Origin: Blastobasis lacticolella
Lineage: Eukaryota > Arthropoda > Insecta > Lepidoptera > Blastobasidae
NCBI GenBank assembly: GCA_905147135.1
Contig: LR990041.1
Coordinates: 14,197,907 to 14,261,906 of the forward strand
DNA: 64,000 nucleotides
Reading direction: 5' to 3'
Shown here: in pieces, positions 21,037-30,490 of the stretch
How positions within the stretch are numbered: the stretch's first letter is position 1
Layout: the number at the start of each line of letters is the position of its first letter
Program-made: the position numbers and the translations under genes
Notes under the pieces: generated by a model
Databases searched by the model: none
Told to the model about the DNA's origin: nothing
The model's input: only the letters and a program-made list of their open reading frames with translations

Positions 21037-24000
21037 TTTTTTTTTTTTTTTTTTTTTATGTTATACGGCAGACAAACAGGCAAGCGGGCCACCTGATGGA
21101 AAGTGGTCACCGCCGCCTATGGACATCAGCAACACCAGGGGAGTCACTGATGCGTTGCCCGCCTCTGAAGAGACCTCTAATATACCTCTTGAACGATCCC
21201 ATGTCATAGTCCAAAGGAAACACTGTGGCTGGGAGCTCATTCCACATCCGAATCGTACGAGCGAGAAACGTTCTTTCGAACCTTCGCGTCGTGACCAACA
21301 GAGGGTCCACGTAGTGAGGATGAGTACCAAGCCCACGGCGGGTGGTGCGATGGCGGAATTGTGCTGTGGGCACCAGATCGAAAAGTTCCTCGGAACACTC
21401 CCCATTATACAGCCGATAGAACACACACAGGGAGCCAAAGTCCCTTCGGTTTGCCAGTGGTTCCAACTTGCGAGTTAGTATGGGATCATCGACAATTCGT
21501 ACAGCGCGTCTCTGTACGGAGTCTAGAGGATTAAGCAGGTCGGCAGTTTCGCCGGCCCAAAGATGGGAACAATACTCCATATGTGGCCGCACTTGTGCCT
21601 TGTACAGCAGCAGGCGCTGCCCCGGGGTGAAGTATCGCTTGGACCGGTTAAGCACTCCAAGCTTTTTCGAAGCTAGTTTGGCCTTGCCTTCCAGGTGACT
21701 CCGGAATCGCACGCTATCCGATATGTCGACACCGAGGATCCCAATACTTTTTGAGATGGAAAGGGGTGTTCCTTGAAACTGTGGCACTATGTCAAAGGGA
21801 TCTTTTTTGGCGGAAAATGCGCAGACCTGTGTCTTCAAGGGGTTGAATTGGACTAGGTTTAGTCTGCCCCACTGAGCAACTTGCTCCAAGGAATGTTCGA
21901 TATTCGACACAAGTCTAATTCGGCTCTCTGACACCTCGGAACGAGGGACATTCGCTCGGCCAGTATAACTAACATCTCCCGTACTGTCATCCGCATAACA
22001 ATGAATACTGGGGATATTCAGCATATCATTGATATGCAGAAGAAACAGCGTGGGAGATAGTACTGAACCTTGGGGTACTCCAGCATTTATAGTCTTGGTA
22101 TCGGAGCAGCATCCATCGACAACGACTTGGATGCTCCGTCCAGACAGGAAGCTGGATACCCAATTGCAGAGCCCCTTGGGGATACCGTACTTCGGGAGTT
22201 TTGATAGAAGTGCCCTGTGCCAGACCCGATCAAATGCCTTGGCTATGTCAAGACTGACAGCCAGAGCCTCCCCCTTGCTCTCGACGGCCTCAGCCCACCG
22301 GTGCGTTAGGTACACCAGAAGGTCACCAGCTGAGCGACCATGGCGAAAGCCATATTGACGGTCACTAATCAGCTGGTGGTCCTCTAGGTATCCGAGGAGC
22401 TGGATATTGATAACCCGCTCCATCACCTTAGAGAGCAAGGAGGTTACCGCTATAGGCCTGTAATTTGATGGGTCTGAATTATCACCCTTCTTGGGTATCG
22501 GATGCACAAGGGCTAGCTTCCACGAAGACGGCACCGTTCCAGAGGTATAGGAAAGCTCGAATAAGCGCATTAGCACGGGAGACAACTCGGGAGCACATTT
22601 TTTTAGAACAATAGCCGGAATGCCGTCAGGCCCACTGGACTTCCGGATGTCTAGGGAGAGAAGCACACGTCTTATAATTTTTTGGGTGAAACGAACTTCG
22701 GGCATGCTGCCCTTACACCGCGAGATGGTAGGCGGTGCAGCTCCCCCATCATCCAGATTTGAGTTTTTGGCAAAGAGATTACCCAAGAGATCGGCTTTCT
22801 CCTTTGCCGTGTGGGCCAATAGGTCATCCGGCTTGCGCAAAGGTGGAAAAGAAGTCCGACAAAAGTTCCCCTCAACAGCTTTGGAGAGAGACCAAAAAGC
22901 ACGACTCCCAGATGGGTAGCTGATTAGTCTCTCCCCAATTCCACCAATAAACTTGAATTTTGCTCCAGCCATTATCCTCTTTGTAGACCTCGATACAGCA
23001 TTATACTTTTTCCTCAAATTGTGGGTGTTAGGGTCCTTATGGGCCCGAGCCATTGTCCAGGCACGAAAAGCATCCTGCTTGAGGCGAGTTGCCTCAGCAC
23101 TAGGCCTGTCGTACCAGGGCTGGCTCTTGCCGCCGAGGCGGACTACAGAGGATGGGATAAAACATTCCATTCCCTGCAGTACGACATCAGCTACAGCGGC
23201 AGCACAGGTGTTGGTGTCATTTGAGGAATAGCAAAGCTGTATCCACGGGTACGACGCGAAGAATTCTCGCAATCCATCCCAGTCTGCTGAGCCATAGTGC
23301 CATACCTTGCGTGACCCACTGGGGCATGCCCGTTCGGGTATAGCAAGAGGCACCTCAGAACGGACCAGGCAGTGGTCAGATGTCCCAAGAGGAGCATCGA
23401 CGGACACCCGATAACCGTCTGGGTGGGAGGTCAGCAGAAGGTCTAACAAAGAAGGATCACGGCCCACAACATCCGGTAAGTAGGTGGGTTCTAATACCAG
23501 TTGCGTGAGACCATTGGCCAGAGCAAATTCGTGGGCGGATCTCCCGGCTGGGTTGGTAGGACGGCTTGACCCTAGCCACTCAGTGTGGTGACCATTAAAG
23601 TCTCCTAAGACTACCAACTCAGCGGAAGGACATCGCTCAAGAACTTTGTCGGTAGCGCATTGAACGTGCTCGAAAAACCGATTTGTCTCACCTACGCCGT
23701 GACGGTTGTTGTATAGGCATGCGTAGACACGGGAAGAACCTCCCTGTTCCACGCACACCCACAAAACAGATTCGTCACTTTGTTCAATGGCAAGACGCCG
23801 ACAGCAGATATCACCTCTGACGAATAAGCACACACCAGCGCGAGGAAGAAACCTGTGCTCTAACTTGTACCCAGGATAATGGAGATACGAAGTGTCGGCC
23901 GGAGGTGATATCTGCGTTTCAGTCAGGAAGAGTAAGGCGGGCTTCGCCGTCTCAAGGTGGTGATGTACGGCGTTAAGGTTGGAGTGGAGGCCCCTGATGT

Positions 24001-24703
24001 TGCAAAAGTCCACTCGAAGTGTGGAAAAGGGTGCCGCTGAAAAAACCATACTCTTTTTTTTACGTTTTGCCATTTGAATTATTAGAGGGGTGAAAAAAAA
24101 AGGAGTGCTGTAACATTGGTATCCGGCGAGCAAAGATGTTTTGCTACAGGACGCTGCTGAGGGATGGGTTGTGTGAAAAGCTGGCACGGGGGACGGAAGG
24201 GCCCCCGATCCCCCCTGAAGATACTTGTCGGGTCCACTCCGGTCTCCTACCCCGGCACGACAGGCATCCCCAGGATTTTTCGCGCAGTTGGCGGGACAGC
24301 CTCCCGGGCCGGAGGTTAAAAGTGATGCCCAGGTTCGGGTCCCCTACTAACTGGCGGGCGGCCAGCGACGAGCCGTTTCATCGGGTCTCCCTGGCCCCCG
24401 CGCCAACCTGTCACGCCCACCCCCTAACATGTCTGACACAAAACTGGGACCTGCAGAGTACCAACATTACAGCACTCGGACGAGGGGGAATGGCTCACAG
24501 AGTACTCTGGCGGAACACAGCCCATGGGCTGCTTAGCGCCATGCAGACTTATCTCCGTGGGTGGTCGCTAGCCATGCGGGCCGAGGCCCTACCACCAAGC
24601 AATTTCGGCTGCACTCTTCGCACCACCCGGGGGTCACGTGTAGGGTCTCTAGGGTATAGCCTACGGACGTGGTGCAGCAAGACCCCCTGCCAAAACTGAC
24701 CAA
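21037..24703 (-). mobile_element. Near-complete jockey/CR1-type LINE
   Basis: The order on the minus strand is about 515 bp of GC-rich 5-prime UTR (24703-24188), one long ORF, a 48-bp 3-prime UTR (CACCTGATGGAAAGTGGTCACC-like block, ACAAACAGGCAAGCGGGCC when read on plus) and a poly(A) tail seen as T-run 21037-21057. No separate ORF1 is visible, so it is either a one-ORF family or 5-prime-truncated in the ORF1-ORF2 interval. No clean target-site duplication was found; AAAACT occurs at both edges. Confidence 0.85.
21107..24187 (-). CDS. LINE polyprotein: AP endonuclease and reverse transcriptase, intact
   Basis: A 1026-residue uninterrupted ORF nicks target DNA and copies the LINE RNA (established for the family). 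Endonuclease residues are visible: Asn63 (FCNIRGL), Glu90 (LTETQ), Asp196/Asn198 (GDFNG), Asp249 and Ser270-Asp271-His272. RT spans roughly 500-740, with RKSSGPDGIP, motif A SLDIAKAFDRVW (Asp647), GVPQGSVLSPTLF and catalytic YADD at 731-734. A C-terminal thumb-like region ends in a basic tail. The first Met may not be the true start; Met39 (MAKRKKKSMVF) is an equally good candidate. No stop or frameshift was seen, so the copy may be recent. No RNase H domain is evident. Confidence 0.9.
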   Translation of the reverse strand: MPAFHTTHPSAASCSKTSLLAGYQCYSTPFFFTPLIIQMAKRKKKSMVFSAAPFSTLRVDFCNIRGLHSNLNAVHHHLETAKPALLFLTETQISPPADTSYLHYPGYKLEHRFLPRAGVCLFVRGDICCRRLAIEQSDESVLWVCVEQGGSSRVYACLYNNRHGVGETNRFFEHVQCATDKVLERCPSAELVVLGDFNGHHTEWLGSSRPTNPAGRSAHEFALANGLTQLVLEPTYLPDVVGRDPSLLDLLLTSHPDGYRVSVDAPLGTSDHCLVRSEVPLAIPERACPSGSRKVWHYGSADWDGLREFFASYPWIQLCYSSNDTNTCAAAVADVVLQGMECFIPSSVVRLGGKSQPWYDRPSAEATRLKQDAFRAWTMARAHKDPNTHNLRKKYNAVSRSTKRIMAGAKFKFIGGIGERLISYPSGSRAFWSLSKAVEGNFCRTSFPPLRKPDDLLAHTAKEKADLLGNLFAKNSNLDDGGAAPPTISRCKGSMPEVRFTQKIIRRVLLSLDIRKSSGPDGIPAIVLKKCAPELSPVLMRLFELSYTSGTVPSSWKLALVHPIPKKGDNSDPSNYRPIAVTSLLSKVMERVINIQLLGYLEDHQLISDRQYGFRHGRSAGDLLVYLTHRWAEAVESKGEALAVSLDIAKAFDRVWHRALLSKLPKYGIPKGLCNWVSSFLSGRSIQVVVDGCCSDTKTINAGVPQGSVLSPTLFLLHINDMLNIPSIHCYADDSTGDVSYTGRANVPRSEVSESRIRLVSNIEHSLEQVAQWGRLNLVQFNPLKTQVCAFSAKKDPFDIVPQFQGTPLSISKSIGILGVDISDSVRFRSHLEGKAKLASKKLGVLNRSKRYFTPGQRLLLYKAQVRPHMEYCSHLWAGETADLLNPLDSVQRRAVRIVDDPILTRKLEPLANRRDFGSLCVFYRLYNGECSEELFDLVPTAQFRHRTTRRGLGTHPHYVDPLLVTTRRFERTFLARTIRMWNELPATVFPLDYDMGSFKRYIRGLFRGGQRISDSPGVADVHRRR

Positions 24704-24790
24704 AACTGCCATTGAGCTGCAAATGTAATCCAATCACATTTCAATCGAGCCAAATAAATTTGCGGACTTGGAGCCTGGTGGTCTGATGCT
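24704..24790 (+). repeat. AAAACTGCCATTGAGCTRC repeat, right-hand copy
   Basis: AAAACTGCCATTGAGCTGCA, AATCCAATCACATTTCAATCGAGCC and ACTTGGAGCCTGG align with 8717-8800, and in reverse with 20941-21003. It starts exactly where the LINE 5-prime UTR composition ends. Confidence 0.55.
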
Positions 24791-25324
24791 CATCTATCAT
24801 TGAGTTATAGCTATAAAAAACCAGATCATGAGGATCATCACCCATAGGTATAGCTTAATAAATCATCCGCTGATATTTACAAGTAAGTACAATACCACCT
24901 TTACACCTACTCAATGTATTTGTAACGAAAATAAGACACGCCATTAGTTCAAGTAGTACGTCATATTTCGTATATGAAGCGTGGTAAGATAAGCACGTTA
25001 TCTGTCAGACAAATGCTCCTGATGTTTGGTAAAGACAAGCACTATGATGATGGGTGATCTTACGTACGTATCGTAGGTTTATTATAAGAGCTTTTATTAT
25101 TATTATATACATAGTTACATTACAATATGTAAAAACTTAAAACTTCTAAACAAAATAAAAAATTTGAAAATGTTCCGATCACTGCTTCCGGAATATGGTC
25201 TATATTTTATTTGTACTTAAATATATTTTTCATTTCTTGTGCGAAATAGAAATGAGGATATTGACGGACATGCTTGCATGCATCCGTCCATTAAAGAGGT
25301 TATTCTGAAGTTCCTGTAATTGTA
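24791..25324. other. No gene recognised
   Basis: AT-rich. A small near-palindrome, GACGGACATGCTTGCATGCATCCGTCC-like, lies at about 25263-25290. Confidence 0.4.
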
Positions 25325-25445
25325 TTTTTTTTATGTCATACGGTAGGCAAACAGGCAAGCGGGCCACCTGATGGAAAGTGGTCACCACTGCCTATAGACA
25401 TTAGCAATACCGAGACTATCGCCAATGCGTTGCCCACCTCTATAA
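25325..25445 (-). mobile_element. 5-prime-truncated LINE end, same type as 21-24.7 kb
   Basis: After a T-run (25325-25332), GCAAACAGGCAAGCGGGCCA, CCTGATGGAAAGTGGTCACC and GCCAATGCGTTGCCCACCTC match 21070-21160 of the large LINE. Only about 110 bp remain. Confidence 0.85.
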
Positions 25446-25990
25446 CACGTTACTTTGGCAGCAAAAAGGCAAATATCCACTGCCAAGCCAAAGCTCCAAT
25501 TTGAACGGGATACCCCGCTATGCCCTACCTCTCTTAAATTAATATAATGCTACTTATTATAAAAATAATGATAGGTATTGATTGTAATAAATCGAGTTAT
25601 GGGAGTGCATTAATGATTCTGTTGTCTGCACAGGCACATATTGAGATCATTATCTAAAATTACTTACGTGACGCTGCCATAAAAATGTTGGAAAATGGCA
25701 GTTTGTAATGAATATTTAATGAGATGAATTTTGGTCTTTCACTTTTATATTTTGACAAAAATACGAAACAGGTAACGATTTCCTTACTCCACAATACAAA
25801 AGTTCGAGATTGTACTATCTACATACCTACACACAACCCCAAGCCTTTTTTCCGTTGGGGTAGGCAGACAAAATAATAAATATTAATATGTTGCCGGTAA
25901 TTACGTTTAGGACTGCTGTACCTTTGTAAATTGTTACATTATACAGTTGCCATACTCTATTTCTACAACGGTAGCATCGTTCATACTATT
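25446..25990. other. No gene recognised
   Basis: AT-rich; a fragment GTTGGGGTAGGCAGACA at about 25855 resembles GGTGGGGTAGACAGAGA at 43711, a scrap of an unidentified repeat. Confidence 0.35.
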
Positions 25991-25997
25991 TGAAGTC

Positions 25998-26270
25998 TAT
26001 TATTTCGACATTGGCCGTGTGGTGTCCAGCAGAGTGGAATAGCACCAACCCACTACACTCGTGGGTATCGTATAAGGCGAATAATGTTTTCGAGACAAAG
26101 ATCTCCGTAGGCTGGAAAATGGGCAGCAGCATTTTCCATTGTAATATTCATAACACTGCGATCACGAAGCCGCCTGCCGAGCGTGGAGATTATGGCAATA
26201 ACCTCCCATTTCGTGGAAAAGGCACTAAGTCCTGCAGTGGTTTGTTATGGGCTGTGATGATGTTTTCAAC
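25998..26270 (+). mobile_element. RTE-derived short non-autonomous repeat
   Basis: In order: GTGTGGTGTCCAGCAGAGTGGAATAGCACC-like start, ACTCGTGGGTATCGTATAAGGCG, ATGGGCAGCAGCATTTTCCA, GAGATTATGGCAATAACCTC and GGGCTGTGATGATG end. The part up to GGAGATTATGGCAA is shared with the 5-prime end of the RTE LINE (39640-39805, reversed). The rest replaces the LINE ORF. The 112-codon ORF across it is incidental. Confidence 0.75.
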
Positions 26271-26668
26271 ATTGCATTATGATAATTCCATTAAACAATG
26301 CCAACATTATTACGCCACACAATATTGAAGAGGAATTTTAATTAAAACAAACAGCTTTAAAAACATCCGACCTGAAAAGCAATTATGGTGATATCGCGTG
26401 CTATTACATTGTGTAGCAGAATAAAGTTGAAACATTTTTTCTTCATTTCTTTCTCAGGTTTTTTTTATTTTACACATGTAAGTATGTATAAAAGCTACTT
26501 AAATAATAAAAATAAAATAAAATATGAAGTTTATATATACGAGTATTGTTAAAAATAGCTATCTAACCCTTTCATTTGTCGTCAGCTTTGCCCTTTTTTG
26601 CATTTTTTATTTAACAGCAGTTCTATCAAAAGGACATTACACTAGTTAGCTTAAAACTATCTTCTGGC

Positions 26669-26982
26669 AGACACAGCAACACCAGAAGCGCTAACCATGC
26701 GTAGCCGACCTATGAAGAGACCTCTAATAATAGACTCTGTATAAATAGTAAAACCACTGAGGAATTTATAGGATTCATTGAAATCAACAAGCAACCTGGT
26801 TTTGAATAATGTAGACCATCCCATCTTATACAACAAAATAGTATCTAAAAGATGGACGTCTTCATTATTCAATATCCGGTTGTTGATTTCTATCAATCTT
26901 ATAATTTCTCAAGTCGGCTTACTAGGTATACCCTACTACTTGAACGATTCCATGTCATAATCCAAAGAAAACACTGCGTGTG
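26669..26982 (-). mobile_element. LINE end split by a foldback element
   Basis: CAGCAACACCAGAAGCGCTA and GAAGAGACCTCTAATA (to 26732) correspond to 21128-21182 of the large LINE. CTTGAACGATTCCATGTCAT then AATCCAAAGAAAACACTG (from 26938) correspond to 21187-21225. The 190 bp between them are absent from the intact LINE and are the foldback element. Confidence 0.75.
26741..26928. mobile_element. Foldback MITE-like element with about 80-bp arms
   Basis: The left arm (26741-26827) and right arm (26849-26928) are imperfect inverted repeats over almost their whole length, with about 21 nt between them. Paired blocks include GAAATCAACAAGCAACCTGG with CCGGTTGTTGATTTC, and TTGAATAATGTAGACCATCC with GGACGTCTTCATTATTCAA. 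Flanks suggest a TA-type duplication, pointing to a mariner-like MITE, though a hairpin RNA source cannot be excluded. Confidence 0.7.
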
Positions 26983-27299
26983 TGTGGTATATTTACTTAT
27001 TAATAACGTATTTGGGACTGGATTAGGGTTATCAGTAGCAAACAGCTCTAATATAATCCAAACGTAAAATTCAAACCGCAAATAAAATTGATGAAGCACG
27101 AGCTATTTGATGCCATGACAATGAATAATCCGAACGGTCAATCCTGGCTTCTGCCAGCTTTACCGCTCGTACGTGATGCCATTACAATTAATGTAGATAT
27201 TATCGTATTTTATTTACATATATACCGAAATCTACTGATTCGATTTTAATAAAACAAAGCTAAGAACCATTCCGACGAAACTGGCTTCCAAATGAAAGA

Positions 27300-27395
27300 A
27301 ACTGCATTCAGGTCCAGCCGTTAGCGAGTTGAGATGCCACAGCCATGTACACAGATACAAATGTTAAACTTTCTCAGCAGGGGTTAAAAAACCTT
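27300..27395 (+). repeat. Dispersed repeat block (paired with 33343-33480)
   Basis: TTCAGGTCCAGCCGTTAGCG, GATGCCACAGCCATGTACAC, ACAAATGTTAAACTT and GGGGTTAAAAAA occur in the same order at 33343-33480. Likely the 3-prime end of a dispersed element; class unknown. Confidence 0.5.
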
Positions 27396-29495
27396 CTTAG
27401 AGCGTCGTATCGTAGATGGCACACTGCACGTTTGACAGCCTTGTCAACTCGTAGATTGTGCGAACTCCTTGGATGGACTGTAGCTTGTGAAGGTTGTGTA
27501 GATATAACTATGGAGATCACTACAAAACCACTGTATTGCACTTGAGACTCTAACATTACAAAATTGAAAGGTTTTGCCATACGTAGGTAATTCGACGTAG
27601 GACGTTAGTAACGAAAAATAAAACCCACCTACCTATATGTTCATAAAAAGAAAATTCATTTAAAAATATTCGTCAATTAGCCTTTTGCGTTTAAAAAAGC
27701 AATGTTTTGCCGCAAAACCGCAGGCCATAATAAATTATAAATTAAAACATTCTTCTCCATTTCGCGCAAATCTTCAGGTAGTTAAAGGAATAAAATCAAA
27801 GATAAACTACTTACCACCGTAGTACCCATACACCGTTTCCCTTGTGTAAAATTAACCCTAAAGATGATCAAAAAAGCGGAACCTTACAAACAGGAGTAAC
27901 TGTAGAAAATGTGTGGACCATGGAAATACGACAACCCTTACGTGGAGAGGAAAAATTTAACATTCAGCGCACTCTTGCTCATTACCAGAGGCTTTGTTCT
28001 ATTATTTACGTGGCACGTACATTCTTTCCGGGCGTGGCGTAGTATTTCACGGAAGAACGATACCAACACGTTTTATGAAAAATTGAATCAGACCCATCGA
28101 GTTATGTGGTGGGAAGTCGGGAAACGTGATAGTTCACTTCGGAGATTAATTACGTCGGTTGTGCTTCTGGAAATTCGTTGAAATTTGAGGAAGCTATCCT
28201 ACATCGGCAGTAAAAGTGATTGATTTAGTATACGTATCTGTAGAAGTTATGGCTTAGGCACCTAGTAAACTATTTTATAAACTTGTAAAAAGTATGTGTT
28301 GGGGTAGGTAAGCAACAAAATTTTTTATGTAACTCGGTTTTTTTCACCTGATAGGAAGCGGAAGCGAAAATATCTAAACCATCTAAACCTTTTCACTCTA
28401 GATTTGAAGAGACTAAAATTCCCCTCTACTCTTTTTCGGGTAACTGAGTAAAATGAATTGGCTTCATTTGGGTTGGTATACAGTCAATATTTACAGGCCC
28501 TACACTTTGTTTTATCTACGTTGCTAGTTACTACACAATCACTTATTTGTTTTTATATTTTTGACTGGGAGAAGAGGAAAAAATTTTTAAATATTATCGG
28601 CTACAAAATGTCTCGGGCGGCGTTGCTATTTCAAAGATAGCAGAAATACGAACTTGCCAACTGCGAGGTGAGTCCTCTTCCTGCTAGGTAACAATTTCAG
28701 AATGGCATTTGTTTGGCATTATCTCTCTTTCGTAATTTTCGTGTTGCCATAACTGTACCTACGTATTCAGTAAAGAAAATAGGAATGAAAAGTGTTTTTT
28801 CGTCACTGCTTCCTGGGGTCTGCCTGGGTCCTAGGGTTCCTAGGGTCGTCCTTGTGGAAATAGTTTTATGGCGATTTAGCTTTTTATCTACACCTCCATT
28901 ATAATATGATCACACACACGTGCACACATACATACATACCGATATTCATTTATTGGCTCCGCCGTAGTCAGGTAATGATTATTTGAACTAATACTACGCA
29001 GTAAATACGATCATTTGGCCTGCTATTTTACATCTGATCTCCTATTATGTTATTATGTCGTCACCCTAGTTACACGCGTGATTAAAAAAAATAGCTATGC
29101 CTTTTTTCTTATTCTTGGCTTGAGAGCCAAGACGTCATATTCTTTGACTAGTTTGGAGTGAACTGAGAGAAAGACCCCGCAATTGGGTGGTTTTATAATC
29201 TTAACTTAGTATAGATAGATGGGTTGGTCAGTACAAACCCATCTACAGCTATGTATATGTCAAAATCTTTGCTCACCGCTTATAATGTCAAGTTATCACC
29301 GTTTACTTCTTCCGTCTATTATGTGTACAGGTATCCACTATATTAAATCCAATTATACTTACTCATTCTTTTAAATAATACACTTTAATTAAAAGAAAGC
29401 TATACAATATATTTCTGAGGGATTTATAGGGCGTTAATCCATACAACCAAATAATATACAAGTATGTACTTTATTTTGTGGGAAATAGGTACCTA
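27396..29495. other. No gene or known repeat recognised
   Basis: Plus-strand frames at 27842-28042 and 27909-28181 overlap but have no domain. A (CA/TACA) microsatellite lies at about 28909-28940. Otherwise AT-rich. Confidence 0.4.
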
Positions 29496-29573
29496 AATCT
29501 GCCGGTATCAGGAAAGAGGCCCCGCGGGCGACCCAAGAAGCGATGGATTGACATCGCTGAGTCGAATGCGAGA
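29496..29573 (+). pseudogene. RTE-type LINE C-terminal scrap
   Basis: One frame reads NLPVSGKRPRGRPKKRWIDI then AESNAR. This is the conserved GRPKKRW segment near the C-terminus of RTE-like LINE proteins and nearly identical to the decayed copy at 45213-45655. Confidence 0.75.
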
Positions 29574-30410
29574 TATACTTTATTTTTACGTAGACTCAAA
29601 TATCTACTATCACATTTTACAAACGCAATACTTGTACTTCATTCAAAATAATAAAATAAAGTTCAGAACGAAATGAAAAGAAAAATCTAATAAGTAACTT
29701 AACCCTCTACTTGAACCACTTCTTTGAACTTTTACAGTGATTTCAAGTTGCACTTGCAGACTACCTACACTTAATTAATGTAATTTACTCGAGAAAAAAT
29801 CTCTTTCTACTGTTTTATATAATAGAAACCTTCTTCACCAAGGTGCCTTACATCACGTGCAGTGTTTAAATTTATCTGCATAGAGTGCGGAGCTGGCACC
29901 GATTTTACTTCACCCATTTTCATTTTATTATACTGCAATGGTATTTACACTGCATTCCTAATGGCCCTTATTATAATTTGTTAAAACATTTTCATTGAGT
30001 TTCTGTGAGTTCATTATCTTTAGAGATATACTAGATGAATTATATATAAACATATATAGAAGACGCGCATTCATGCATAACACAATGCGATAATGAATTT
30101 CTTTCCTAATTTGGGCAAAAAATATTTACCTATATTTGAATTTTATTTCCTCATTCTACCTACCTAACTTAGATCATTCATCGTGAAATTGCTTCCGATT
30201 CCCTGATTATATCGGACCGTTGTCGACAAGCGGTGTATGGTGTCACAACTAATCGGCAAATCAATTACCCGGACAGGCTTCGAGGATTATGCTCTGTGCA
30301 TGATTGATTTGTTCCATTTATGTCACGTGGAATGGACGTTTACTAGACATTCGATTTCTACTTCAGTTTGACCTCCTTTTTTAGGATTCGACACCTTTTT
30401 CTCCTAATAT
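29574..30410. other. No gene recognised
   Basis: AT-rich; no repeat match. Confidence 0.4.
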
Positions 30411-30490
30411 AGGCAAGTAAATGAGCAAACAGGTTACTTCATGGAAGGTTATCTTCGCCGACCATGGACATACGCAACAGCAGGGCGTGA
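30411..30490 (-). mobile_element. LINE 3-prime-end scrap
   Basis: AATGAGCAAACAGGTTACTTCATGGAAGG-like sequence followed by GCCGACCATGGACATACGCA parallels the large LINE's 21071-21125, with an internal loss of the GGGCCACCTG part. Confidence 0.55.

Noticed and set aside
21005..21478. 157-codon plus-strand ORF and the overlapping 125-codon minus-strand ORF (21061-21438)
   Set aside because: One is antisense to and the other out of frame with the LINE C-terminus and 3-prime UTR.
24136..24699. 187-codon plus-strand ORF
   Set aside because: Antisense to the LINE's GC-rich 5-prime UTR; open by composition.
25990..26328. 112-codon ORF (and 36017-36340, 51170-50970) as a conserved small protein
   Set aside because: Recurs because the DNA is a repeat derived from the RTE LINE 5-prime end; frames differ in start and end between copies.
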